Assembly (NCBI RefSeq): GCF_036924535.1 | Contig: NZ_JAZHRT010000001.1 | Span: forward strand, 5,952,001 to 6,016,000 | From: Bradyrhizobium sp. AZCC 2262 | Lineage (GTDB): Bacteria > Pseudomonadota > Alphaproteobacteria > Rhizobiales > Xanthobacteraceae | DNA length: 64,000 bases | Reading direction: 5' to 3' | Shown: positions 9,058-17,592 of the stretch, piece after piece | Layout: each line of letters starts with the position of its first letter | How positions within the stretch are numbered: position 1 is the first letter of the stretch | The notes under the pieces: model-generated | Databases searched by the model: none | What the model saw: the letters and a program-made list of their open reading frames with translations, nothing else | Told to the model about the DNA's origin: nothing | Made by a program: the position numbers and the translations under genes

Positions 9058-9616
9058 TGCCGACCTCCTCTCGTCCTTCCGGAGGATGCTCCGGCGGCTC
9101 GCCCGTTGCTTGCGTTGCACGGGGATTAGTCTCATCGTCTGCCGCTGGCTGGCCTAGCGGCGCGCCTTCTTCCAAATTCCGGAAAAACAGATCCGGATTG
9201 GACGTACTGACCCGCTCCATGACGTCGGCCACCAGTCGCCCGCCTGAGGCGACGCGTTTGCCGACCTGTGCGACAAACATATCGAAGCGTTCACGTCCCA
9301 AGGCACGCGCGGCGTTCTGATCGCCAGATGGCAATGGCGGCGTGATCGTGAGGTAGTAGCGGACAAAGAGAGCAATCGTTTCCGCCGTGATCGAGAGATC
9401 ACGGTCGATCTGACCAAGCTGCCGGCTCATGCGGTCGAGACGCCGCACCAGAGCTGCATCGCCGCTTTGATCGCGCTCCGGGTTAAGAAAGCGATCGAGC
9501 GCGGCATCGACGATCGCCGACTTGTTGGTTCCTGGTCGGTTGGCCGCCAGCGTGAGGCGCTCGGCGACATGGTCGGATAGATAGATCGACAGTTTCGGTT
9601 TCATGATTTTGTCCAT
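9050..9616 (-). CDS. CopG-family ribbon-helix-helix protein between traG and trbB
   Basis: This 188-residue protein begins MDKIMKPKLSIYLSDHVAER and continues with NKSAIVDAALDRFL, the pattern of a ribbon-helix-helix (CopG/MetJ fold) DNA-binding domain in the first 45 residues. The rest is helical and of unknown role. Its ATG uses the A of the traG stop (TGATG), so it is coupled to traG; ATG 9604 is an alternative start. A protein of this kind is regularly found between traG and trbB in Tn4371-type elements. By analogy it may regulate transfer genes or help the coupling protein or relaxosome at oriT, but nothing in the sequence proves that. Confidence 0.85.
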   Translation of the reverse strand: MDKIMKPKLSIYLSDHVAERLTLAANRPGTNKSAIVDAALDRFLNPERDQSGDAALVRRLDRMSRQLGQIDRDLSITAETIALFVRYYLTITPPLPSGDQNAARALGRERFDMFVAQVGKRVASGGRLVADVMERVSTSNPDLFFRNLEEGAPLGQPAADDETNPRATQATGEPPEHPPEGREEVGNV

Positions 9617-11655
9617 CAAAAGGCCGGAAGCAGATCGTCATCGTCGCGCGTGACCGCATGGGCGCGGCGAACCGTTGCCGGTCCGTTGGCAGCGCGCTGC
9701 ATCTGATTGCGATCGGAGGCCGCGTCGGAGTCGTCTTCAAAGAGGCGTTCCTCGCCAGGGGACGTCTCGCCAGCGTCATGCGCGAGGTCGTCGAACAGGG
9801 GCAGTTGCTGCTTGAGCCCGCCCTCTTCATCGGCGCCCTGCATCAGCTCACGGAACGGAAGCGTTGTCAGCCGGAGATCGACCTGCCGAAGCTGGTCTTG
9901 CCAATCATGGGCTCGTGAGCGGGGACAATCGGCGTATGCGCCGCTCTCAAGCTGTGGCGGCGGAAGCAGCCGCTTGCTGAAGTTTGCGTCCTCATAGTGC
10001 CGCAGCTTCTTGGCGCGCACGGGTGCAAGGCCAGACACCAGCACAATCGCTTCATCCTGGGGGAGCTGCATCACCTCGCCCGGCGTTAGCAGGGGTCGTG
10101 CGGTCTCCTGCCGGCTGACCATGACGTGCCCTAGCCAGGGCGCGAGGCGATGGCCGGCATAGTTGCGCTGCGCCCTAAGTTCCGTGGCAGTGCCGAGCGC
10201 GTCCGAGATCCGTTTGGCAGTCCGCTCATCATTGGCTGCAAACGCGATCCGCACATGGCAATTGTCGAGGATGGCGTTGTTCTCGCCATAGGCCTTGGCG
10301 ATCTGGTTGAGCGATTGCGCGATCAGGTAGGCACGGATGCCGTAGCCAGCCATGAACGCCAGCGCGCTCTCAAAGAAATCAAGCCGCCCCAGCGCCGGGA
10401 ACTCGTCCAGCATCATCAGCAGTTGCCGCGGCTTCGGCGCTCCGTCATTCGTGTTCAACGTTTCGGTGAGGCGGCGACCGATCTGATTGAGGATCAGCCT
10501 CATCAAGGGCTTGGTGCGGCTGATATCGGACGGTGGCACCACGAGATAGAGCGTGACTGGTCTCTCGCCAGCAACAAGGTCAGCGATCCGCCAGTCGCAG
10601 GCCTCGGTATTGCGGCCGACGGTTGGATCCCGATAAAGCCCGAGGAAACTCACCGCGGTCGACAGCACACCGGAGCGCTCGTTCTCGGACTTGTTCAGCA
10701 GCTCGCGTGCCGTTGCCGCGACTACGGGATGAACCTTCGGTGCGTCCTTCGTGCCAAGATGGTTGGTCGCCATCATGATCCGCAACGTCTTCTCGAATGA
10801 TTGGGCGGGATCAGCGAGGATTTCTGTGACGCGGGTAAGCGTCTTGTTCTCCTCGGCGTAGAGGACGTGAAGGATCACGCCGACAAGCAGTGCGTGGCTC
10901 GTCTTTTCCCAATGGGTACGACGTTCGAGCGCGCCCTCCGGATCGACCAGAATGTCGGCGATGTTTTGGACGTCACGGACTTCGGCAGCGCCCTTGCGTA
11001 CCTCAAGGAGGGGATTGTACCTGGCGCTCCGGGTGTCGGTCGGATCGAACAACAAGCAATGTGAGAAGCGCGACCGCCAGCCCGCGGTCAGATGCCAATT
11101 CTCGCCCTTGATATCGTGGACCACGGCCGACGATGTCCAGGACAGCAAGGTCGGTAGCACCAGACCGACGCCCTTGCCCGAGCGCGTCGGTGCAAAGCAC
11201 ATCACATGTTCTGGGCCGTCATGACGGAGATAGTCGTCGCCAACGCGGCCGAGGAGAACGCCCTTGGCCTGGAATAGGCCAGCGCCTGCGATCTCGCTTG
11301 GCGTCGCCCAACGCGCCGAGCCGTAGGTCGTGACCAACTGATTTTGGCGCGCGCGCCAGACGGAATTGACCACCGCAAAAAATGCGCCCGCAACGCCTCC
11401 GCCTGCAGAGACCGCACCGGCGCGCTCGAAGATCTCGGGCGCGTACGCCTCGTATGCGTACCACCACTCAAATAGGCGCCACGGCAGATAGACCGGATAG
11501 CCCGATAGCGCGAACCAGGGCGAGCCGAGGCCATCCTGATAGCCTAGCGCGCTAGCCGTCCATTGCGTCGCGCCCCACGTCGACGTGACAACAATGCCGA
11601 AGACAACGGCAATCTGGCCAACATAGATTTTTGCCGGAAACATTCCCTGCCCCAT
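9616..11655 (-). CDS. traG: Type IV coupling protein TraG (VirD4-like)
   Basis: TraG is the VirD4-type coupling ATPase that docks the relaxosome to the secretion channel. The 679-residue protein has two N-terminal membrane segments (about residues 12-32 and 80-100), Walker A in CFAPTRSGKGVG (about 153-164) and Walker B in LLMMLDEFPALG (about 405-416), followed by the conserved AYLIAQSLNQI. It heads the transfer operon: its stop overlaps the CopG-family gene, and about 330 nt without a gene lie upstream, where the promoter should be. ATG 11655 and ATG 11643 are both possible starts. The acidic C-terminal tail (LFEDDSDAASD) is variable in the family. Confidence 0.95.
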   Translation of the reverse strand: MGQGMFPAKIYVGQIAVVFGIVVTSTWGATQWTASALGYQDGLGSPWFALSGYPVYLPWRLFEWWYAYEAYAPEIFERAGAVSAGGGVAGAFFAVVNSVWRARQNQLVTTYGSARWATPSEIAGAGLFQAKGVLLGRVGDDYLRHDGPEHVMCFAPTRSGKGVGLVLPTLLSWTSSAVVHDIKGENWHLTAGWRSRFSHCLLFDPTDTRSARYNPLLEVRKGAAEVRDVQNIADILVDPEGALERRTHWEKTSHALLVGVILHVLYAEENKTLTRVTEILADPAQSFEKTLRIMMATNHLGTKDAPKVHPVVAATARELLNKSENERSGVLSTAVSFLGLYRDPTVGRNTEACDWRIADLVAGERPVTLYLVVPPSDISRTKPLMRLILNQIGRRLTETLNTNDGAPKPRQLLMMLDEFPALGRLDFFESALAFMAGYGIRAYLIAQSLNQIAKAYGENNAILDNCHVRIAFAANDERTAKRISDALGTATELRAQRNYAGHRLAPWLGHVMVSRQETARPLLTPGEVMQLPQDEAIVLVSGLAPVRAKKLRHYEDANFSKRLLPPPQLESGAYADCPRSRAHDWQDQLRQVDLRLTTLPFRELMQGADEEGGLKQQLPLFDDLAHDAGETSPGEERLFEDDSDAASDRNQMQRAANGPATVRRAHAVTRDDDDLLPAF

Positions 11656-11984
11656 TCACAACGCCACGTGAACGGCGCGATGAAGACGGCGAGAACGATG
11701 CACATTCAATCGAAATAAAATTCGGGCGCAACAACGAACTCTACGTTGATCTAGCTTACCGAGAAGGGATCGTGCGTGATCCAACTTCGACGTACCTAGG
11801 CAAACACCTCAATAGAAAGTGAGCGGTTTGACGAAACAGGATCATATGTCCGGCCGGCGCAAACCACGGCAAGTTGTTGCACGCATCCGTCCCTGGCGTT
11901 CCACGATTCGCCGGGTCGGCCGGGTCGAACGACCCGCATGTCTGCGCCTGATAGAACGCCCCGCAAAATGAGAAGCGTTTGCGC
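11656..11984. other. Intergenic region upstream of traG
   Basis: This 329-bp stretch separates traG from the DUF2235 gene, both transcribed leftwards. The right end contains the 3' flank of the DUF2235 gene and the part near 11690-11760 is comparatively AT rich (for example aatcgaaataaaattcgg), so it is the likely place for the traG promoter. A 63-codon plus-strand reading frame at 11631-11822 has no recognisable product. I see no clear terminator or palindromic operator. Confidence 0.4.
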
Positions 11985-13571
11985 TTACGGGGGCAATTGC
12001 GTTGGAAGCGCCGGCTCCTCGCTTCTGCCGGGCGGTGGTGCGTCGACTGGTGGTGAAGCAGGGTAGAATTGCTTGAAGTCGTCGTGCTGACGAAGTGCCT
12101 CCGGACGATAGGAGCCTACTTTTTCGCCCGCGCAATCAATAATCGTTTCCAGCGCAAACCGCTCCTTTACCGTTGGATGAATCTTTGCCTGGGGCAGAAT
12201 AGATCGCTTGATGATCTCATAATTGGCGTTCGCCAGGAGACCTCGAAAGATGCGGGGCAATCGCTCCCTGAATGCGTCAATTGCATCTCGCGTACCCGCA
12301 ATCTCGCTATGCTGCATGCTGTTCGCATCAGGATAGAGGTGTAGAGGCGTTCCGGCAGCGCCCGCCCCCGCCAGTGCTTCACCGTTGACCGTTACTGGTC
12401 CCAACTTGATCGGATGTTCCAGCTCAAGTATCTGCTCCAGCATCCAATGCAGCGAGATATCGGAAAGCCGTGACTCCGTCTCCGGATAACTGCCGCCAAT
12501 GTCGGAATGGTTTCCCGCAAACCACGCTTGCGACAATTGCGTGCTGTCCGGCTGCCCCCAGGTGACGCGGTCAAAGTCCTTCCGCCTTTCGTCAATGGCA
12601 TTGGCCGAACGCGCCGTTCCGACGTACCTCGATAATAGGCGGTCGAAGTTACCTGACTTCCATTCGGCCTGATGGGAGCGTTTGTCGCCCTTGTTCGGGA
12701 AATCATAGATCGTCTTGGTGTATTGCGCGCGCTGCCTGTATAGAAACCAAAGAATTGACAGCACGATCAGCACGGTACTTGTCGCAAGTTCCGACCACCA
12801 GAAGCCGAAGTCAAAGTACTGACTTACGATTAGCGACGGTATAATTGCCAGTACGGCGGATGCAAAGCCAGCGACGCCGGCGAAGAGGACCGTCAGACCC
12901 GCCTGGATCAGAAACCTGCGCATGCCACTGGCGCCGAGCGCCGCGACCGTGTCAAATACGCCAACAAAATGGGCCGCCGCATTGGACCTATCCTTGTCGA
13001 CATCTTTGCCGACAAAATTCGAACCGTACTTCGCACGAAATCTTCGAGCTTGCTCGTCGCGCTCGGTTTCATAATCGCCGCGCGCGTGTCCAGCGCCGTG
13101 CTCATAGACGGTCTCAACGGCTTCCCTGGCGATATCATGAACCTGCTTGCGGTAGCGCAGCAGTGGACCATTTTCAGCCATTGTGGGAATGCCGCACAGC
13201 ATGATCGTGTTGGCAAGACAGCGGACGGTGTATGCGCCACGGCTGAAGCCGATCAGGTAGATCCTGTCGCCTTCCTCGTAGTGATTGATAATGAATTCGT
13301 AACAGTCGGTCATGTTCTTGGTGATGCCGCGACCGGTCACCGACTGCAGCAGCTTGTCAAGCTTGCGCATGAGGCCGGTGAAACCACTCGCGCCGCTGTC
13401 CGTTCCCAGACCGGGATCGTAAAAGCAGACCTGCTCGGCCGGATCGATTGCATTATCGGGATGCACCCGTGATGACCGGTACATCTTGTAGACGTTGCTG
13501 ATGCGCTGCTCGGGCCGGACGCCCCCGTCCTGGCCGGTTCCGTCGGAATAAACGACAATGTTTTTCGGCAT
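11985..13571 (-). CDS. DUF2235 (Tle1-like) alpha/beta hydrolase with membrane segments
   Basis: This 528-residue protein belongs to the DUF2235 family of alpha/beta hydrolases, which includes the phospholipase effector Tle1 of type VI secretion. The N-terminus NIVVYSDGTGQDGGV is the family start. The nucleophile is expected in GFSRGAY (Ser about 110), an acid in VGVFDTVAALG (Asp about 207), and the histidine in WFAGNHSDIGGSY (His about 355). Two hydrophobic segments at about residues 218-250 and 260-278 interrupt the domain, so the protein is probably membrane bound. No immunity, VgrG or PAAR gene is next to it. It sits between relaxase and traG where a backbone gene is normally absent, so it is most likely cargo. 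Lipase or esterase activity is inferred from the family only. Confidence 0.85.
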   Translation of the reverse strand: MPKNIVVYSDGTGQDGGVRPEQRISNVYKMYRSSRVHPDNAIDPAEQVCFYDPGLGTDSGASGFTGLMRKLDKLLQSVTGRGITKNMTDCYEFIINHYEEGDRIYLIGFSRGAYTVRCLANTIMLCGIPTMAENGPLLRYRKQVHDIAREAVETVYEHGAGHARGDYETERDEQARRFRAKYGSNFVGKDVDKDRSNAAAHFVGVFDTVAALGASGMRRFLIQAGLTVLFAGVAGFASAVLAIIPSLIVSQYFDFGFWWSELATSTVLIVLSILWFLYRQRAQYTKTIYDFPNKGDKRSHQAEWKSGNFDRLLSRYVGTARSANAIDERRKDFDRVTWGQPDSTQLSQAWFAGNHSDIGGSYPETESRLSDISLHWMLEQILELEHPIKLGPVTVNGEALAGAGAAGTPLHLYPDANSMQHSEIAGTRDAIDAFRERLPRIFRGLLANANYEIIKRSILPQAKIHPTVKERFALETIIDCAGEKVGSYRPEALRQHDDFKQFYPASPPVDAPPPGRSEEPALPTQLPP

Positions 13572-13785
13572 GAAAAGCGTCTCCGTTGCTTGAGCAGCAA
13601 AATGTTATCAAGCAGCCACACGCTATGGTAGTTGAGTCCAGTCAAATGTCCTAACTCGCCAGATGCCCTTTTGCGGCAGCTTTCGAGCGGCGCGATCAGC
13701 CCGTTGGCATTGCAGGCAGCGAGCCGGTCATGGGCCTCGATCACGGTCAGTCGCGGCAGGCACGCGCAATAGCCAAGAGGGTCTC

Positions 13786-15750
13786 TTATCGCCCCAAACC
13801 GCGCTTGATCCCGATCGACCAAGAAATCCCCTCACCGCCCACGACGCCGATGACGCTCTGCCCCTTCGTGCGTTCAAGAACCGGGCGCCATGGCACCAGG
13901 CTGAATTCCTGCGCCCGTTCGATCAGGGCAACCCGTCCACTGTTCAGCGTCAGCGTCCGCCGATAGGTGCCGGTCAGCCGATCGCCGGGCTTGATCTCGG
14001 AATATCCAAGGCCGGTTTCGCCGGCAATGCGAGCGCCGACCTCGGCAAGCTCTCGCCGCTCCAGGGTCTGCACCAGATTGCGGGCGTAGACGAACCGCCC
14101 TTCCTGCTCGCGCGCGAGCCCTTGCTCAAGCAGCCACTGGCGCCGGGCGCGAAGGGCCGAGCCGACCTCTGACCCTAGCCCCATCGGGGCGATCGTCTCA
14201 GGCCCCTTCGCGACCAGCTGGCGGTCGAGCCAGGTCGCGCCGTTGGCATTGGGCAACGCCTCCAGATTCTGCCACGACAACACCGTCATTCGCACGGGGC
14301 GTTCTGAACGGCTGGCGACCTCGAAGCGCTCTGACCGGTCGAGGTGACCCTCCCCAACTTGCCATCGTCCATCCGGCAACCGCTCGGCCAAGCCCTGCCT
14401 TCGCATCGCCTCAAGGCGGCGAGCGTGACTTTCGATGAATTCAGATGAAGCGCGGGGTTCGGTGTCGCGATGAAGATCCGCGCTGTAGAGCCCTTGATTA
14501 CGGGACGCGACCTCCGCAATGGTGCGGTCGACCTGACGCGGACCGACGTCCCGCGCACGGAGCTCGACGATCGTATTACGAACCAGCGGCTCGTCCTCGG
14601 CGCGCCGCAACCCGAGTTCGACGTAATGGATTCGGCCATCGACGCCGTCGACAACCGCATAGCGTCGCTCGCGCAATTCATCCGAGAACCCTTCCGCGAC
14701 CAGACGTCCGACGACGCGGCCGCCGGCTTTGGGGTCGAAGATCGCCTGATCGGCCGCAGCGCGATTGAGTCCGGCGTCCTTCAAGTCGCGGTGCATGGTC
14801 TTGATGATATCGCCGCGCTCCCCCATGCGCCGCAGAGTCGGCTCGATATCTCCGGCGATCCGCCAGGTACCCGGCATCGTCTCTTCCACCAGACCCAGGC
14901 GCTCGAGCGCCCGGAGCCTCCCCATCCGCAAAGCATGATGCCGCGGATCACGCTCAGGTTTGGCGGAAAGCGCAAGGACGCCGTCGCGTGCGTCGCGGAG
15001 AATCGCGCGGTCGAGGCGGGTGAGGCGTTCCGCGCCGACCTCCTGCTCAAGCTTGCGCAGCTGGTCCAGTTCGCTTTCGGGGCCTAGCTCGCGGGTAATC
15101 AGCTCGCTTGCCCGGGCCCGCATCCCGTGGGCGATGTAGTCGCGGGCGATCACGAGGTCGCTGCCAAGATCGTCCTTGCCACGCACTACGATATGGCTGT
15201 GAGGGTGGCCGGTATTGAAGTGATCGGCGGCGACCCAGTCGAGCCTGGTGCCGAGATCAGATTCCATCTGCCGCATCAGGTCGCGGACGAACGGTTTGAG
15301 ATCGGCGATTTCGCTAGAGTCCTCCGGTGCCACGATAAAACGAAACTGATGGCGGTCGCCTTCCGCTCGTTCCGCGAACGCCTTGCCGTCAACGTGATCC
15401 CTGCCCTCGTCGTAGAGCTCGCCGGGATTGCCCTCGCGCGTGACGCCGTCGCGCTGGACATAGCGCAGATGAGCCCGCACCGCGCCGGCATTGCCCGCCT
15501 TGATGCGGACGATCCGCGCCTTGATGACGACCCGGCGCTGGCCCGCGGAGCGACGGCTTGCAGACACCGTTCCCTGCGCATAGCCACGGCCGATGCGTGA
15601 GCCGGTGAAGCTGGAAGTTCGGTGCGTTGTTCCGATACCGGCTTTTTGCGCGATCTTGCCAACGCGCTTGACGTAGCTGATTGCCTTGCGGCCGCGGTGG
15701 TTGCCGATGCGGCCAAGCCTGACCCTGAACTCGTCGTCGGTATCGGACAC
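13786..15750 (-). CDS. rlxS: VirD2/MobP-type relaxase with DUF3363 domain
   Basis: This is the relaxase expected to nick the element at oriT and pilot the DNA strand. I place the start at GTG 15750 because a GGAGA site is about 8 nt upstream and the protein then begins VSDTDDEFRVRLGRIGNHRG, the usual start of this family; the result is 654 residues. The relaxase domain covers about residues 70-200 with a candidate nucleophile Tyr in AHLRYVQRDGV (about 97) and the metal-binding HFNTGHPHSHIVVRG (about 177-191). The C-terminal two thirds correspond to DUF3363. Upstream lies an inverted repeat plus IncP-like nic core (15850-15887). The symbol follows Tn4371-type naming. Confidence 0.92.
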   Translation of the reverse strand: MSDTDDEFRVRLGRIGNHRGRKAISYVKRVGKIAQKAGIGTTHRTSSFTGSRIGRGYAQGTVSASRRSAGQRRVVIKARIVRIKAGNAGAVRAHLRYVQRDGVTREGNPGELYDEGRDHVDGKAFAERAEGDRHQFRFIVAPEDSSEIADLKPFVRDLMRQMESDLGTRLDWVAADHFNTGHPHSHIVVRGKDDLGSDLVIARDYIAHGMRARASELITRELGPESELDQLRKLEQEVGAERLTRLDRAILRDARDGVLALSAKPERDPRHHALRMGRLRALERLGLVEETMPGTWRIAGDIEPTLRRMGERGDIIKTMHRDLKDAGLNRAAADQAIFDPKAGGRVVGRLVAEGFSDELRERRYAVVDGVDGRIHYVELGLRRAEDEPLVRNTIVELRARDVGPRQVDRTIAEVASRNQGLYSADLHRDTEPRASSEFIESHARRLEAMRRQGLAERLPDGRWQVGEGHLDRSERFEVASRSERPVRMTVLSWQNLEALPNANGATWLDRQLVAKGPETIAPMGLGSEVGSALRARRQWLLEQGLAREQEGRFVYARNLVQTLERRELAEVGARIAGETGLGYSEIKPGDRLTGTYRRTLTLNSGRVALIERAQEFSLVPWRPVLERTKGQSVIGVVGGEGISWSIGIKRGLGR

Positions 15751-15849
15751 AAGCGCTCTCCGCGAATGGCAGGCGCATGTGTGAACGGGTTTCCGCTGCG
15801 TCAAGACGCAGACGTGGTTCATCAATCGCGAAAGGTACTTAACTGTGAG

Positions 15850-15887
15850 TTGTCGCCACCGTCTTCGACGGTGGCGACAAATCCTGG
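15850..15887 (+). other. oriT: Candidate origin of transfer (oriT): inverted repeat plus nic core
   Basis: A perfect 14-bp inverted repeat (TTGTCGCCACCGTC at 15850-15863, TTC loop, complementary arm 15867-15880) is followed at once by ATCCTG at 15881-15886. IncP and Ti-type oriT sites carry a nic core written ATCCTG with cleavage after the G, preceded by an inverted repeat on the same strand. The relaxase gene starts 100 bp away and reads away from it. If this is oriT, nicking of the plus strand after 15886 would send the Fic/traF side first and the trb genes last. This is inference from motif and position. Confidence 0.6.
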
Positions 15888-16130
15888 ATGTGCAGACAAC
15901 GACTTAGGCGCGTTTGGGCGCCAGTGCTTTTATCTTGCCCTCCCGCTTGATCTACGGGTTGATTGGCTCATCCTGGCTAACGGGTCTTTTAGCGAAACAT
16001 CAGCACACGCCGAGGCCCGGGCGCGCGGTTACGATAAGAGCCTGGTTGACGGCGAACGCGTTCAAAAAGCACCACCATTTTGCCCGCAAAACAGACGCGC
16101 GCGAGGCTCCCAAGACGCTTCTTGGTGCCA

Positions 16131-17330
16131 CTAGATTTCCGGAAACAATCGCGGAAACAGCACGTCGAGCGTATCAAAAGGAAAGCGCAGCGACACCGGG
16201 CCCTTGGGTGTATCGGAGGCAAGAAGGCCGGCGGCGATGACGTCATTAAAGACGCGCCGTGCCGTTCGTTCGGGAAGGCCGGTGATGCGCGGGACTTCGC
16301 CGCGGTCGAACTGTCCGCGGATCAGTGCTTCCTTCAGAAGCCGCGCCGCCTCGGGCTTCAGCTGCTCGCTGCGTTCGACGAGACTGCGCATTCGCTGGGC
16401 CAGGGTCTCGATCTCGAACAGGCTTGTCATGAAGGTTACCTGATCCAGGCAGACCTGCAGGAACCAGAGAACGTATTCGTTCAATGCACGCTGCGAGAGG
16501 TTTCCCCGGCCGTCGAGATCGCCCTGCCGCGGCATGTCGGCGTGGTCCATCATCCGTTTGTAATCGCCAGGACCGGTCAGGCCGCGCGCCAGTCCGCGTG
16601 AGACCGACCATAGTCCGTGCGCGCCGATTCCGGCGAGATGTGCCATGGCGTGGCTCATCAGGCGGCTGACGCGACCATTACCATCAGGGAAAGGATGGAT
16701 GTAGTTGAAGCGATGATGCGCGGCCGGAATGGCGGTGATCCGCGCCGATTTGCCGAGGCGCTCGAAGCGATAGCGCTCGGCAAAATACGTCATGAACGCT
16801 TCGACGCGACCGCTGGAGGGCGGCTGATGCCGGCCGACCGCGACATCGTGTTCGGAGCTTGAGCGCCATGTCCCGGGCTGCATTGTGAATTCGGTACCGG
16901 CACCCTGGATGCGCAGCATCTCAGGCGCGGCGTCGCGGTAAAATTCGCGATGAAGCCAGAGAATGAAATCGACCGAGGCCGGTTCAGGCAGGCGATTTTC
17001 CAGCGCCATTGCATCGATTTCGGACTGCACGCGCACATGGGCGGCGGCCTCGATCTGAAGGTTGCGCCGCGCCTCGTCGTTGTCAAAATTGCCGTCGATG
17101 GCGCGCGCGATATCGCGCGGCCTGGTGTTATGGCCTTCGATCAGGTTGCTGTAGTAGGTGTTCATGATCCGCACGAGGCCCGCGAGATTGGCGGCGGTCT
17201 GCGGATTGAGCGCGTGACCAAGCTTCGCGGCCGCCGCTGAGAGCTCGGCGACCACGTCCGAAATGGCCTCCGGCAAGTTTTCCAGCCGGGCAGGCTCGAT
17301 GCGTTCGACGGTTTCCATGTCGGGGCTCAT
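16131..17330 (-). CDS. Fic-domain protein (putative AMPylator) with inhibitory motif and winged helix
   Basis: This 399-residue protein carries the Fic core motif IHPFPDGNGRVSR (catalytic His about 212, Arg about 220), which transfers AMP or another nucleotide group to protein hydroxyls. The inhibitory motif (S/T)xxxE(G/N) is present upstream as SNLIEG (about residues 61-66), so it is a class II Fic protein in which the inhibitory helix is part of the same chain. A winged-helix-like segment near the C-terminus (GEVPRITGLPERTARRVF) may bind DNA. It lies between the oriT region and traF and is preceded by an array of GGCCGATC repeats that could be its operator. ATG 17330 and 17318 are both possible. 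The target is unknown; a toxin-like or regulatory role on a mobile element is plausible. Confidence 0.9.
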   Translation of the reverse strand: MSPDMETVERIEPARLENLPEAISDVVAELSAAAAKLGHALNPQTAANLAGLVRIMNTYYSNLIEGHNTRPRDIARAIDGNFDNDEARRNLQIEAAAHVRVQSEIDAMALENRLPEPASVDFILWLHREFYRDAAPEMLRIQGAGTEFTMQPGTWRSSSEHDVAVGRHQPPSSGRVEAFMTYFAERYRFERLGKSARITAIPAAHHRFNYIHPFPDGNGRVSRLMSHAMAHLAGIGAHGLWSVSRGLARGLTGPGDYKRMMDHADMPRQGDLDGRGNLSQRALNEYVLWFLQVCLDQVTFMTSLFEIETLAQRMRSLVERSEQLKPEAARLLKEALIRGQFDRGEVPRITGLPERTARRVFNDVIAAGLLASDTPKGPVSLRFPFDTLDVLFPRLFPEI

Positions 17331-17331
17331 A

Positions 17332-17547
17332 TTGGCCGATCTGCCGTGGTATTAAGATATTCAATATAAATGATTTTCTTGTAAAGATCGCCAGCTTTGG
17401 CCGATCTTGTGGCCGATCTTAGGCCGATCGATCGACAGCCAGTTCTGGCCGATCTGACTTATCTAATAACCTATTGATATATATTACGAATATTTGATAT
17501 TTCAGAGATTTTGGCCGCTTTTCTGGCCGATCCTGGCTGGATCGGCC
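17332..17547. repeat. Array of GGCCGATC repeats in an AT-rich region (iteron- or operator-like)
   Basis: The octamer GGCCGATC occurs in direct orientation at 17334, 17399, 17411, 17422, 17447 and 17525, and inverted at 17540-17547; a partial copy GGCCGCTT is at 17513. Most copies are preceded by T or TT (TTGGCCGATCT). Three copies are spaced 12 and 11 bp apart, close to one helical turn. Two AT-rich blocks (17350-17380 and 17455-17510) lie between copies. The array fills the gap between fic and traF. It could be an operator for the fic gene, a centromere-like site or a replication origin. Confidence 0.6.
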
Positions 17548-17592
17548 GCTATTTTGCGATCTCAGGGCACCGAAGCCCGGTCTGGCAGACCA

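Noticed and set aside
13572..13785. Coding remnant between the DUF2235 and relaxase genes
   Set aside because: A short minus-strand stretch (VIEAHDRLAACNANGLIAPL) looks protein-like, but it overlaps the relaxase end in another frame and I could not link it to a family.
17332..17547. Repeat array considered as a CRISPR
   Set aside because: Repeats are only 8-11 bp, spacing is irregular (11 to 78 bp), one copy is inverted, and no cas gene is present.
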